Shown: positions 17,725 to 25,229 of the stretch, in pieces
Position numbering within the stretch: position 1 is the first letter of the stretch
How the letters are laid out: each line of letters begins with the position of its first letter
Source: Phycisphaerales bacterium
GTDB taxonomy: Bacteria; Planctomycetota; Phycisphaerae; UBA1845; Fen-1342
DNA: 34,373 nucleotides
NCBI GenBank assembly: GCA_003162245.1
Contig: PMMM01000176.1
Location: 1-34,373 of the forward strand
Reading direction: 5' to 3'
Position numbers and translations under genes: made by a program
Notes under the pieces: generated by a model
Database searches by the model: none
What the model saw: the letters and a program-made list of their open reading frames with translations, nothing else
What the model was told of the DNA's origin: nothing

Positions 17725-17829
17725 GGAGTCATCGTCGCGCGACGGGCATCGAGCCCGAGCCGGGCTTGGCCACGCGTTGCGCGTTTATGCGCTGGAATGC
17801 GGTATCCCGCACAACAAGGAACCCACCCG

Positions 17830-20199
17830 ATGAAGACAGGTCCCCGACTCTGTACCGTCACGGCGTGGATCGTCGCGCTCGGATTGTCCGGCGCGGGAAC
17901 CACCGCGGCCCTCGCCCAGACGGTCGTCGTCGACAACAGCGATTCCGGCTTCACTGTCCTTTCGCAGACGTGGACAACCGGCACGTCGGCGGCGGGACAC
18001 TACGGGGCCGATTACCGCTACCGCAACACGACCGGGTTCGACGGCTCGCCGGCGGGCGAGGTCGAATGGCGGCCCAATCTGCCGCAAGCCGGCACCTATC
18101 AGGTCGCGATCTACTATCCGGCCGGCACGAACCGCGCAAACAACGCGCCGTTCACAGTCCACTACGCCTCCGGCTCGCAGACGCTTGCCGTCAACCAGCA
18201 GGCCGGCGGCGGGCAATGGAACGTGCTCGGCAGCTTCGCGTTCAACGCCGGTACCGGCGGGTCCGTCTCACTGAGCAGCAACGCCAACGCGAGCGTGGTG
18301 ATCGCGGACGCGGTGCAGTTCACGCTAGCGTCGTCGACGGTGAACCTGACGATGGCTGTGAGCTCGACCGGCTGGGGCACGACGACCCCCGCTGTGGGCG
18401 GCCCGTACACCAAAACGCTGAACGACGTCGTGCCGATCACCGCCAGCGCCGTCGCGGGCTATACCTTCCACCACTGGGAAGTGTCCGCCGGCTCGGCCGT
18501 CGCCAGCCCGTCCTCGGCCAGCACGACTGTCACCATGGATCAAAGCAAGACCGTCACGGCCGTGTTCGTGACGGCGGGCAGCGATCCACCCGAGTTCCGC
18601 GGCTTCTGGGCCGACGCGTTTGCGAGCGGCTTCAAGAGCACCGCCCAGATCGACACGATGATCAACCTGGCGCTCGCCGGCAACTACAACGCCATCGTGC
18701 CGGAAGTCCTCGCCTTCCAAGACACGGCCGGCGGCGGACACGGCGCGTACTGGGATTCGAATATCGTGCCGATGGCGACGGACATCGTCGGGGGCATCGA
18801 CCCGCTGGCCTACATGGTGCAACAAGCCCACGCCCACGGCCTCCAGGTCCACTGCTGGATGGTGGCATTCCGCGTCTCAGCCACCTGGCCGCCCGCCGGC
18901 AACCCCACGGTCGCCGCTCATCCGGAGTGGCTGATGGTGCCGCGCGCGAATCTGGGCACTATCGCGAAGGTCGGCGGGAGCAGCGGGTACTACACGTTCG
19001 ACGCCGGCTCCCCCGGCACGCAGTCCTACCTGATGAGCATCGTCCGCGAGCTGTGCGACAACTACGCGATCGACGGCATCCACTGGGATTACATCCGCTA
19101 CACGCAGACCGACGCCGGCTATCCCGCGGTCTCGAGCTACGCCGACTCCTCGCTCCATCGCTATCAGCGGATCTACGGTCTCGACCCCAACTACGTGCCC
19201 GACCCCAACTCGCCGCCGGCGTCGTGGAACGATTTCCGCCGCCGGACCGTCACCGAGGTCGTCCGGCGCGGCATGTTCGAGATGGCCACCTCGCCGAACG
19301 TCCGCCAGCCGCTGTGCCACAGCATCGCGGGCGTGACGTGGTATCCCGCGAACAGCAACTTTCATTTGACCGGCGCCTACTCGCTGTTTAGCGACTGGGA
19401 ATACTGGCAAGCGATGGGCTACATCGACGCCACCATCCCGATGGCGTATTTCGACGAGCAAGGCTCCTACACGGCCACGTACCGCGCCTGGGTGAACAAC
19501 TCGATCGCGTGGGCGAACAACTCCAATCGCTACTGCTACATCGGCCCCGGTATCTACCTGAACAGTTTTGCGGACAGCAAGACGCAGATACTCTACGCCC
19601 GCAACGCCGGCGCCGATGGCATCAACACGTATTCGTACGCCGGCACCAACGACACCGGCGCAACGTGGTCCGACTGGTATCCGTACGCTGCCAGTAACTT
19701 CTTCCTCCAGCCGGCCCCCGTCCCCACGATGCCATGGCGCGATCCGAACCTCGCGACCGAGGGCTACGTCTACGGCCGCGTCACCAACGGCGCTACCGGT
19801 CTTCCCATCGACAATGTCACGATCAAGATCAACGGCGTCGGCGGCCCGCAGACCGATGGCGACGGCTACTACATGGCGTCACACCTCACGGCTGCCGCCG
19901 CCGGCACGACTTACTCGATTGCGGCGTCCTACACCGGCTACACCGATGCGACTCGCCCGGCCGTGCTGACCGAGCGCGCCGGTTTCACGGAGGCGAACTT
20001 CGCGCTGGGCACCTGGCTCCAAGGGGATTACGACGTGGACGCTCACGTCGACGCCGACGACTTCCTGCACCTCGTTCCCGACTTAACGGGGCCGAACATC
20101 GGCCCCCCGCCGCCCGGCGGCGACCTGTTCGACTTCGACGTCGACAACGACGTCGACCTGCGCGATGTCGCCGTGTTCCAGAGGTCGTTTACCGGATAG
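17830..20199 (+). CDS. Secreted modular DUF187/GHL10-type glycoside hydrolase-like protein with dockerin-like tail
   Basis: A 789-aa protein in five parts. Signal peptide: about 1-30. Golvesin/xanthan-lyase-type beta domain: about 32-165, with 'VVDNSDSGFTV' and 'VVIADAVQF'. Divergent InlB-type repeat: about 180-247, with 'GYTFHHWEV' and 'TVTAVF'. DUF187/GHL10-type TIM-barrel region: about 255-620, with 'EFRGFWADAF', 'AHGLQVHCWMVAFR', 'IDGIHWDYIRY' and 'IPMAYFDE'. Carboxypeptidase-regulatory-like domain: about 640-715. The last 60 residues hold two acidic dockerin-like loops ('GDYDVDAHVDADDFLHLV' and 'DVDNDVDLRDVAVFQRSF'). Related GHL10 proteins act on surface or peptidoglycan-linked glycans; the substrate here is unknown. 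Asp and Tyr in 'HWDYIRY' sit at a barrel-strand end and are candidate catalytic residues. AAGGA is 9 nt before the ATG, and the signal peptide supports that start over an earlier one. Confidence 0.88.
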   Translation: MKTGPRLCTVTAWIVALGLSGAGTTAALAQTVVVDNSDSGFTVLSQTWTTGTSAAGHYGADYRYRNTTGFDGSPAGEVEWRPNLPQAGTYQVAIYYPAGTNRANNAPFTVHYASGSQTLAVNQQAGGGQWNVLGSFAFNAGTGGSVSLSSNANASVVIADAVQFTLASSTVNLTMAVSSTGWGTTTPAVGGPYTKTLNDVVPITASAVAGYTFHHWEVSAGSAVASPSSASTTVTMDQSKTVTAVFVTAGSDPPEFRGFWADAFASGFKSTAQIDTMINLALAGNYNAIVPEVLAFQDTAGGGHGAYWDSNIVPMATDIVGGIDPLAYMVQQAHAHGLQVHCWMVAFRVSATWPPAGNPTVAAHPEWLMVPRANLGTIAKVGGSSGYYTFDAGSPGTQSYLMSIVRELCDNYAIDGIHWDYIRYTQTDAGYPAVSSYADSSLHRYQRIYGLDPNYVPDPNSPPASWNDFRRRTVTEVVRRGMFEMATSPNVRQPLCHSIAGVTWYPANSNFHLTGAYSLFSDWEYWQAMGYIDATIPMAYFDEQGSYTATYRAWVNNSIAWANNSNRYCYIGPGIYLNSFADSKTQILYARNAGADGINTYSYAGTNDTGATWSDWYPYAASNFFLQPAPVPTMPWRDPNLATEGYVYGRVTNGATGLPIDNVTIKINGVGGPQTDGDGYYMASHLTAAAAGTTYSIAASYTGYTDATRPAVLTERAGFTEANFALGTWLQGDYDVDAHVDADDFLHLVPDLTGPNIGPPPPGGDLFDFDVDNDVDLRDVAVFQRSFTG

Positions 20200-20235
20200 G
20201 AGCGCTCGACAGCGCCGGTTCAGGGAAAATGTCTG

Positions 20236-20264
20236 TGTACACTCTGTTCCCGAACCGGTAATAT
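20236..20264 (+). promoter_or_regulatory. Putative promoter of the dockerin protein/pseudopilin unit
   Basis: TGTACA (20236-20241) and TAATAT (20259-20264) are 17 nt apart, each matching four of six consensus bases, in the only AT-rich spot of this intergenic region. The overlapping TATAAA at 20262 is an alternative -10. The start would be about 65 nt before the ATG. Confidence 0.4.
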
Positions 20265-20335
20265 AAAGTAGGAAGGATGTCGGACGCTCCGCCGCGCCGG
20301 CGGAGTCCGAGGACCGACCCCAGGGAGGACAGGTC

Positions 20336-22162
20336 ATGTGTGTGCGCGAGCCGATGCGGCGGGACGCTCCGGTACTCCTATGGCCGTTGCTTGGCCTCTT
20401 GGCCGCCGCCGGTCTGGCGTCGGCACAGGTGGCCGCCGGCGGCGAACGGGCGGTGACCATCACCGTCACGGCGCCCAACGGCGGGGAAACCTGGGCCGCT
20501 GGGACACAGCACGCCATCACCTGGACGGGTTCCGGGGGAATCTTCTTGGGCACGCCCGTGGCGATCACCTTGCTGCGCGGCGGCGTGCCCTATGCGCCAA
20601 TCGCCAGCCTGTCTTTCCTCAGCAGCGGCTCGTTCACCTGGACGGTCTGCGAACACCTGGGCGACGGCGCCGACTACCAGGTCCGCGTCGCGTGCATCGG
20701 CTGCGATCCGCCGGCCCAGGACGACAGCGACGCACCGTTCACAATCACGAACTCGCCGTTGCCGACCTTCGCGCTGACCAGCCCCAACGGTACGGAAATC
20801 TGGGCTGCCGGCGACACGCGCACGATCACCTGGGATTCCATCAACCCGCACGGCTACATCGCGGCGTGGCTGTGCCTGGGCGCGCAGCGGTGGTTCATCG
20901 GCGAGAAGCCGATGGCGGACGGCCAACTCGTGTGGGACATCGACCCGTTCGTCCCAGGCGGTAGCGGGTACACGGTCCGGCTGCAGTGGCTGGATACCTG
21001 CGGACCGGTCCTCGAGGACTACAGCGACGCTCCGTTCCAGATCGTCGCCGCGCAGCCGCTGCCGACATTGGCGATCACTAGCCCCAACGGCGGCGAAGCC
21101 TGGGCGGCAGACACGACGCAGACGATCACGTGGGCGAGCACGAACCCCGCCGGCGACGTGGAGCTCTGGCTGACGGACGGCCAATCGCGGTACCAATACG
21201 TGGGCTCGGCCGCGATGGCCGACGGGCAGCTCACATGGCCGGTTTCACCCTGCGTCGGCGACGCGAACAACGTCGTCATTCTGGCGCGCTGGGCCGCGCA
21301 GGCGGCCAGCGTCGAGGACACGAGCGACGGCGTCTTCCAGATCGCTGGCTCCTCAACGCCGGCCTTCACGGTGACCAGCCCTCTACCCGGCGAAATCTGG
21401 ACAGCGGGCACACAGCGCACGATCACTTGGACCGGCAACGTCGCCAACGGGGAGGTCGATGTGGAGCTTCTGAAAGCTGGGACGCACTACGTCCACCTCG
21501 GGCACGTACCCGCCGCGGCCGGCAGCTTCATCTGGGATATCTGCCCGGCCGTCGGGGATGACCCCAACTATACCATCCGACTGCGCATGGGCGCGTGCGG
21601 CGCGGAGGGGGTCAGCGGGTCCTTTGCGGTCACCGGCTCCGTCACGCCGACGCTCACGCTCATCAGCCCGGTAGGCGGCGAGACGTGGATCGCCGGTACG
21701 CCGCGGACGATTACGTGGACCAGCTCGGGGCTCGCCGGCTTCCTCGACGTGTACGTGCCGAATGCGGGCGTCCACGACTCGGGCCACGCGGTGGTGCCGG
21801 TGACAGCCGGGAGCTTCGAGTGGCCGATACCGCCGCCCCTCGTCTGGCCGCCGCCGAGCGCAACAACCGACGCGGGCGGCGTGTGGCTCTGGTCGTACGA
21901 CTGCGGGCCGAGCGTCTACCAGCGCGGGGCGCAGTTCCAGATCGTGCCGGGAAGTGCGCTGCCCGGCGACATCGACGGCGATAACGACGTAGACCTTGCC
22001 GATCTGGCAGCGTTCCAGGCGCACTACACGGGCCGTGGTCCGCTGCTGATCGACCCGGTCTACGATTTCTTCGATTTCGAGCCCGATGCGGACGTGGACA
22101 TCGACGACTTCGGCGTAATGGCCGGCGTGCTCACCGGTCCGGGCGAGGAGGTGCAGCCATGA
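20336..22162 (+). CDS. Secreted protein with five Kre9/Knh1-like (Ser-Thr-rich anchored family) repeats and dockerin-like C-terminus
   Basis: The 608-aa product has a Sec signal peptide (about 1-30). Five beta-sandwich repeats of about 90-100 residues follow, each opening with a variant of 'SPNGGE.W.AGT..TITW' (for example 'APNGGETWAAGTQHAITW', 'SPVGGETWIAGTPRTITW'). This is the signature of the Kre9/Knh1 or Ser-Thr-rich membrane-anchored domain. The C-terminus carries dockerin-like loops ('GDIDGDNDVDLADLAAFQAH' and 'DADVDIDDFGVMAGV'). The family is usually structural or carbohydrate-binding, with no enzymatic motif here. GGAGG lies 7 nt before ATG 20336. The stop overlaps the next gene's start (ATGA), so the pseudopilin-like protein is translationally coupled to it. 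Confidence 0.88.
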   Translation: MCVREPMRRDAPVLLWPLLGLLAAAGLASAQVAAGGERAVTITVTAPNGGETWAAGTQHAITWTGSGGIFLGTPVAITLLRGGVPYAPIASLSFLSSGSFTWTVCEHLGDGADYQVRVACIGCDPPAQDDSDAPFTITNSPLPTFALTSPNGTEIWAAGDTRTITWDSINPHGYIAAWLCLGAQRWFIGEKPMADGQLVWDIDPFVPGGSGYTVRLQWLDTCGPVLEDYSDAPFQIVAAQPLPTLAITSPNGGEAWAADTTQTITWASTNPAGDVELWLTDGQSRYQYVGSAAMADGQLTWPVSPCVGDANNVVILARWAAQAASVEDTSDGVFQIAGSSTPAFTVTSPLPGEIWTAGTQRTITWTGNVANGEVDVELLKAGTHYVHLGHVPAAAGSFIWDICPAVGDDPNYTIRLRMGACGAEGVSGSFAVTGSVTPTLTLISPVGGETWIAGTPRTITWTSSGLAGFLDVYVPNAGVHDSGHAVVPVTAGSFEWPIPPPLVWPPPSATTDAGGVWLWSYDCGPSVYQRGAQFQIVPGSALPGDIDGDNDVDLADLAAFQAHYTGRGPLLIDPVYDFFDFEPDADVDIDDFGVMAGVLTGPGEEVQP

Positions 22163-23130
22163 AGCGCGGACACGTACGAACTCTGACGCTCACCGAAGTC
22201 CTGGCGGCAGGCGCGGCCGTGGGGCTCCTGTTCACCCTGACCGTCCCCGCGCTGCACGCCGGCGGCGGCCGCAATCGGTCCGACGTGTGCCTGGGCAACC
22301 TCGAGGCGTTGGGTCTGGCCGTGCGGATGTACGCGGAGGACCAAGGCACTTTGCCCGGGCGTCTGCATCCGGCCGTGAGTCACTTTCCCCCTGACCCCAA
22401 CGATCCATTCACCAACTACGGACGCAATCGGATTCTTATCTGGAAGCTGCGCGCGGTGCTGGGCGAAGGCATTACGGACCGTCTGGCGACCTGCCCGGTG
22501 GCGGAGGGAATCAACCCAGACTCGAACTTCGCAGCGTTCTATTCCTTGACGAGCAGGCTCGTGTATCCCGCACACTATGTGGTGAACAACTGGGGCAGCA
22601 TAGGCGAACAGAGCGGCGTCAGCGACAACGTACGTGCGACGCGGCCCCAATACTATTTCGGGTACAGCCCGCCCCCCGGGTCCGGCACTGATCCGGTTCA
22701 GTTGCAGGCGATGGTCGACTATCCGGTGCAGCCGTTGGGCAAGATCCTGAGGGCCGCCGAAGAATGGATGATCGCCGACGCGTGGTATCGACCGAAGAGC
22801 GGCGCACCGGAGCTTCAGCAGGAGGGGCCATACCAGACGTCGTGGAGCGGCGAGGCGCTGCCGAACTTCGCCCCGCACCAGCGGCGGGACACGGGCGGCT
22901 ACACGTATACATCCAGTCTCAGTCGCAATTCTGACTCGGCGGCGATTCGATCGCGAAAATCGGACGGCGTCACGAACACGGTCTTCTTCGACGGGCACGC
23001 GGCCCCCGTTCCGTCGAAGTCGTTCGTGCTCTATGCGACCGACATTCTCTATGGCTTCCCCGGCACGGTGAACCCGCTGATGCAGTCGCCGCCGCCGACT
23101 AGCGTGTACTGGCGGGCCATCTGGCGCTGA
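22159..23130 (+). CDS. Pseudopilin-like protein with degenerate prepilin cleavage site
   Basis: This 323-aa protein begins with a short basic leader and 'RTLTLTEVLAAGAAVGLLFTLTVPAL', the plan of a type IV prepilin N-terminus. The canonical G|FTLIE is changed: Thr8 replaces the -1 Gly, Leu9 replaces the +1 Phe, and Glu13 keeps the +5 position. Sequence such as 'NLEALGLAVRMYAEDQGTLPG' and the late 'NTVFFDGHAAPVP' are typical of the large planctomycete family of pseudopilin-like proteins with an H-X9-DG C-terminus (DUF1559-like). It is a probable membrane-anchored or secretion-linked partner of the upstream dockerin protein, which it overlaps by 4 nt. Whether the signal is processed is open. Confidence 0.82.
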   Translation: MKRGHVRTLTLTEVLAAGAAVGLLFTLTVPALHAGGGRNRSDVCLGNLEALGLAVRMYAEDQGTLPGRLHPAVSHFPPDPNDPFTNYGRNRILIWKLRAVLGEGITDRLATCPVAEGINPDSNFAAFYSLTSRLVYPAHYVVNNWGSIGEQSGVSDNVRATRPQYYFGYSPPPGSGTDPVQLQAMVDYPVQPLGKILRAAEEWMIADAWYRPKSGAPELQQEGPYQTSWSGEALPNFAPHQRRDTGGYTYTSSLSRNSDSAAIRSRKSDGVTNTVFFDGHAAPVPSKSFVLYATDILYGFPGTVNPLMQSPPPTSVYWRAIWR

Positions 23131-23382
23131 AACGCCACCGGCAGCAACGTACATCGGCGCTCCGAACGCCAGCGAGCAGCTTCCAACGGGCGGTGGGTTT
23201 ACCGGCACACCGTGCTTGCACTTAAGGCTCGGACGGCGGTTATGTGCGCACCACCCACACCGGACTCCACCACGCCATGACGAATCAGTCCACGGCGATC
23301 GTTCATAGTCAGCTTCTCGCCAAGCCGCAGCTCCAGGAGGAGCTTCCCGCGACGCCGCAAATCCGCCCTGAGGAAAGCCCCG

Positions 23383-23414
23383 GCTTCGCGGCTTCGCGGC
23401 TTTGCGGCTTTGCG
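23383..23414. repeat. Four tandem copies of an 8-bp unit
   Basis: GCTTCGCG twice, then GCTTTGCG twice, without gaps. The array ends inside the possible -35 region of gltX. Similar 'cttcgcg/ctttgcg' strings recur between genes in many genomes, so it may be an interspersed repeat. Confidence 0.75.
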
Positions 23415-23437
23415 ACTCGACGCGAGACTATTACGAT
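23410..23437 (+). promoter_or_regulatory. Possible gltX promoter
   Basis: TTGCGA (23410-23415) and TACGAT (23432-23437) are 16 nt apart, each four of six matches. The leader would be only about 14 nt yet includes the AAGGAG site (23447-23452). The -35 overlaps the last unit of the 8-bp repeat array, so repeat copy number could affect expression. Confidence 0.3.
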
Positions 23438-23457
23438 TCCTGACGTAAGGAGCACCT

Positions 23458-25116
23458 ATGAGCGAAATCGTGCGGACGCGGTTTGCCCCGTCGCCGACCG
23501 GTTATCTCCACATCGGCGGCGCGCGGACCGCCCTCTTCAATTACCTGCTGGCCAAGCGGCTCGGCGGGAAGTTCGTGTTGCGCATCGAGGACACCGACCA
23601 GACCCGCAACATCGAGGCCGCCGACCAGAAGTTGCTCGAAGACCTCCGTTGGCTCGGGCTGCAGTGGGACGAGGGCCCCGAGGTCGGCGGGCCGTACGGG
23701 CCGTACTACCAATCACAACGCCGGCAGCTCCACGACGAGCACACCCGCAAGCTGCTCGACGCCGGCCAGGCCTACTACGCGCTGGAGACCCGCGAGGAGC
23801 TGGACGCGATGCGGAAAGCCGCGCAGCAGCGCGGCGAAAAGGGCTTTCGTTACCCGCGGCCGGCGCACTTCCCGTCCGAAGCTGAGGCGCAGCGCGCCCG
23901 CGACGCCGGCCGGCCGGTGGTTGTCCGCTTCAAGATGCCGCAGCGCGATTTCGTCGTGCCGGACCAGATTCTCGGCGACGTGACGATCGGCGCGGCGGAG
24001 CTCAGCGACTTCGTGATCGTCAAGAGCGACGGCTGGCCGACGTACAACTTCGCCGTCGTGGTGGACGACGCGGGGATGCACATCACGCACGTGCTCCGCG
24101 GCCAGGAACACCTGATGAACACGCCGGGGCAGATCGCGCTGTACGAGGCCTTCGGTTACACGCCGCCCGCCTTCGCGCACCTGCCCATCATCTTCAACAT
24201 GAGCGGCACAAAGATGAGCAAGCGCGAGAAGGACAAGGTCGTGCGGGACGCGGCGAAAGCCGGCCAGCTCGACGATGCAAAGCTCATGGAACTGGCCGGC
24301 CTCGACGACGCGAACCTGCTCAAGGCGTGGAAGAAAGGCGACACGCAGCTTCCCGGGGAGGCGTTGCGGCGCCTGGCCAAGGTGCTGACCGTGCGCGTGC
24401 CGGAAATCGAGATCCACGATTTCCGCCGCAGCGGCTATCTGCCGGAAGTGCTGAACAACTTCATCGCGCTGCTGGGCTGGTCGCCGGGCGACGAGCGGGA
24501 GAAATTCACGCTGGCCGAGCTGTGCGCGGCGTTCAGCCTGGAACGCGTCGGCAAGACGAACGCCCGGTTCGACCGCGACAAGCTGCTCGCGTTCAACACG
24601 ACGGCAATCGAGGCCGCCAGCCCGGAGCGGAAGCTGGCCGCTTTCCGCGACTGGCTGAGCGTCAGCGAGCCGGGGCCGCTGACGAGCCTCGATGACGCGT
24701 TGCTGACGCGCCTGATCGAGTGCTGCAAGGGCTTCCGCACGTTCCCCGACATCGAGTTCAAGGCCGGCATCCTGTTCGCGCCGGACGCCGTCGTGCGATA
24801 CGATGAGAAAGCGGTCAAGAAATGGTTGCTGAAGGACGACGGGCTCGGTAAACGGGTGCTCGAGGAGCTGAGCACGAACCTCGCGGGCCTGGCGGATTGG
24901 TCCGTCGGCACACTCGACGCCGCTGTCCGCGCGTACGCGGAGAAACGCGGCCTGGACCTTGGAAAAGTCGCCCAGCCGTTGCGGGTCGCGGTCACCGGCA
25001 CGACGATCAGCCCCCAGATTGCGGACACGCTGGCGCTGCTCGGCCGCGAGCGGACGCTGGCCCGGATTCGGCGAGTTCTCGCTACGACAGGGCAGCCGTC
25101 CGCGCCGGAGCCATGA
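23458..25116 (+). CDS. gltX: Glutamyl-tRNA synthetase with an insertion after the KMSKR loop
   Basis: GluRS charges tRNA-Glu (and in many bacteria tRNA-Gln for later amidation) with glutamate, using ATP, in the cytoplasm. 'FAPSPTGYLHIGG' (9-21) is the class I HIGH region, 'RIEDTD' follows, and 'KMSKR' is at 252-256. The protein has 552 aa against about 470-490 usually. The excess lies just after KMSKR, where about 65 extra charged residues (257-322) precede 'GYLPEVLNNFIALLGWSPGD', which normally follows after about 10-15 residues. The zinc-binding Cys cluster of some GluRS is absent ('QAYYALETREEL'). AAGGAG sits 6 nt before the ATG. Whether this is the only GluRS or a specialised copy cannot be told here. 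Confidence 0.95.
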   Translation: MSEIVRTRFAPSPTGYLHIGGARTALFNYLLAKRLGGKFVLRIEDTDQTRNIEAADQKLLEDLRWLGLQWDEGPEVGGPYGPYYQSQRRQLHDEHTRKLLDAGQAYYALETREELDAMRKAAQQRGEKGFRYPRPAHFPSEAEAQRARDAGRPVVVRFKMPQRDFVVPDQILGDVTIGAAELSDFVIVKSDGWPTYNFAVVVDDAGMHITHVLRGQEHLMNTPGQIALYEAFGYTPPAFAHLPIIFNMSGTKMSKREKDKVVRDAAKAGQLDDAKLMELAGLDDANLLKAWKKGDTQLPGEALRRLAKVLTVRVPEIEIHDFRRSGYLPEVLNNFIALLGWSPGDEREKFTLAELCAAFSLERVGKTNARFDRDKLLAFNTTAIEAASPERKLAAFRDWLSVSEPGPLTSLDDALLTRLIECCKGFRTFPDIEFKAGILFAPDAVVRYDEKAVKKWLLKDDGLGKRVLEELSTNLAGLADWSVGTLDAAVRAYAEKRGLDLGKVAQPLRVAVTGTTISPQIADTLALLGRERTLARIRRVLATTGQPSAPEP

Positions 25117-25158
25117 CCCGTTTATGCTCGGTATCCGCTCCGTGACAGCCCCGGGTCC

Positions 25159-25179
25159 CGCTGGCTTCCCCGGCCAGCG
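25159..25179 (+). other. RNA hairpin before the TMTC-like gene
   Basis: CGCTGGC (25159-25165) pairs perfectly with GCCAGCG (25173-25179) around a 7-nt loop. No T-run follows. It ends 5 nt before a GTG (25185) that could start the next frame and would mask its ribosome-binding region, which favours the ATG at 25230. It may alternatively be a weak terminator for gltX. Confidence 0.38.
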
Positions 25180-25229
25180 CGGAAGTGCGACTGGGCTTCA
25201 CGGCGAGCGTCTCTGCGAACAGGCACTGC

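Larger units (their letters stand above)
17163..17829. other. 667-bp divergent intergenic region
   Basis: No credible gene is visible in either strand. It holds the leader and promoter of the PEP-CTERM gene on the minus strand and the promoter and ribosome-binding site of the DUF187 gene on the plus strand. A short AT-richer patch (about 17446-17475) stands out from the GC-rich surroundings, just upstream of the minus-strand promoter. Confidence 0.6.
23131..23457. other. 327-bp intergenic region ahead of gltX
   Basis: No credible gene is visible. A short hairpin (AGCTCC/GGAGCT, 23329-23344), an 8-bp tandem repeat (23383-23414) and a possible gltX promoter are found. The frame open across the region continues into gltX out of frame and is a shadow. 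Confidence 0.6.

Noticed and set aside
20200-20220. Short hairpin after the DUF187-type gene as terminator
   Set aside because: The GCGCT/AGCGC stem is only 5 bp and has no T-run.
23383-23414. 8-bp array as a CRISPR
   Set aside because: Units are adjacent with no spacers, and far too short.
23244-23885. 213-codon plus-strand frame upstream of and overlapping gltX
   Set aside because: It runs through the 8-bp repeat and then into gltX out of frame, with no ribosome-binding site or motif.
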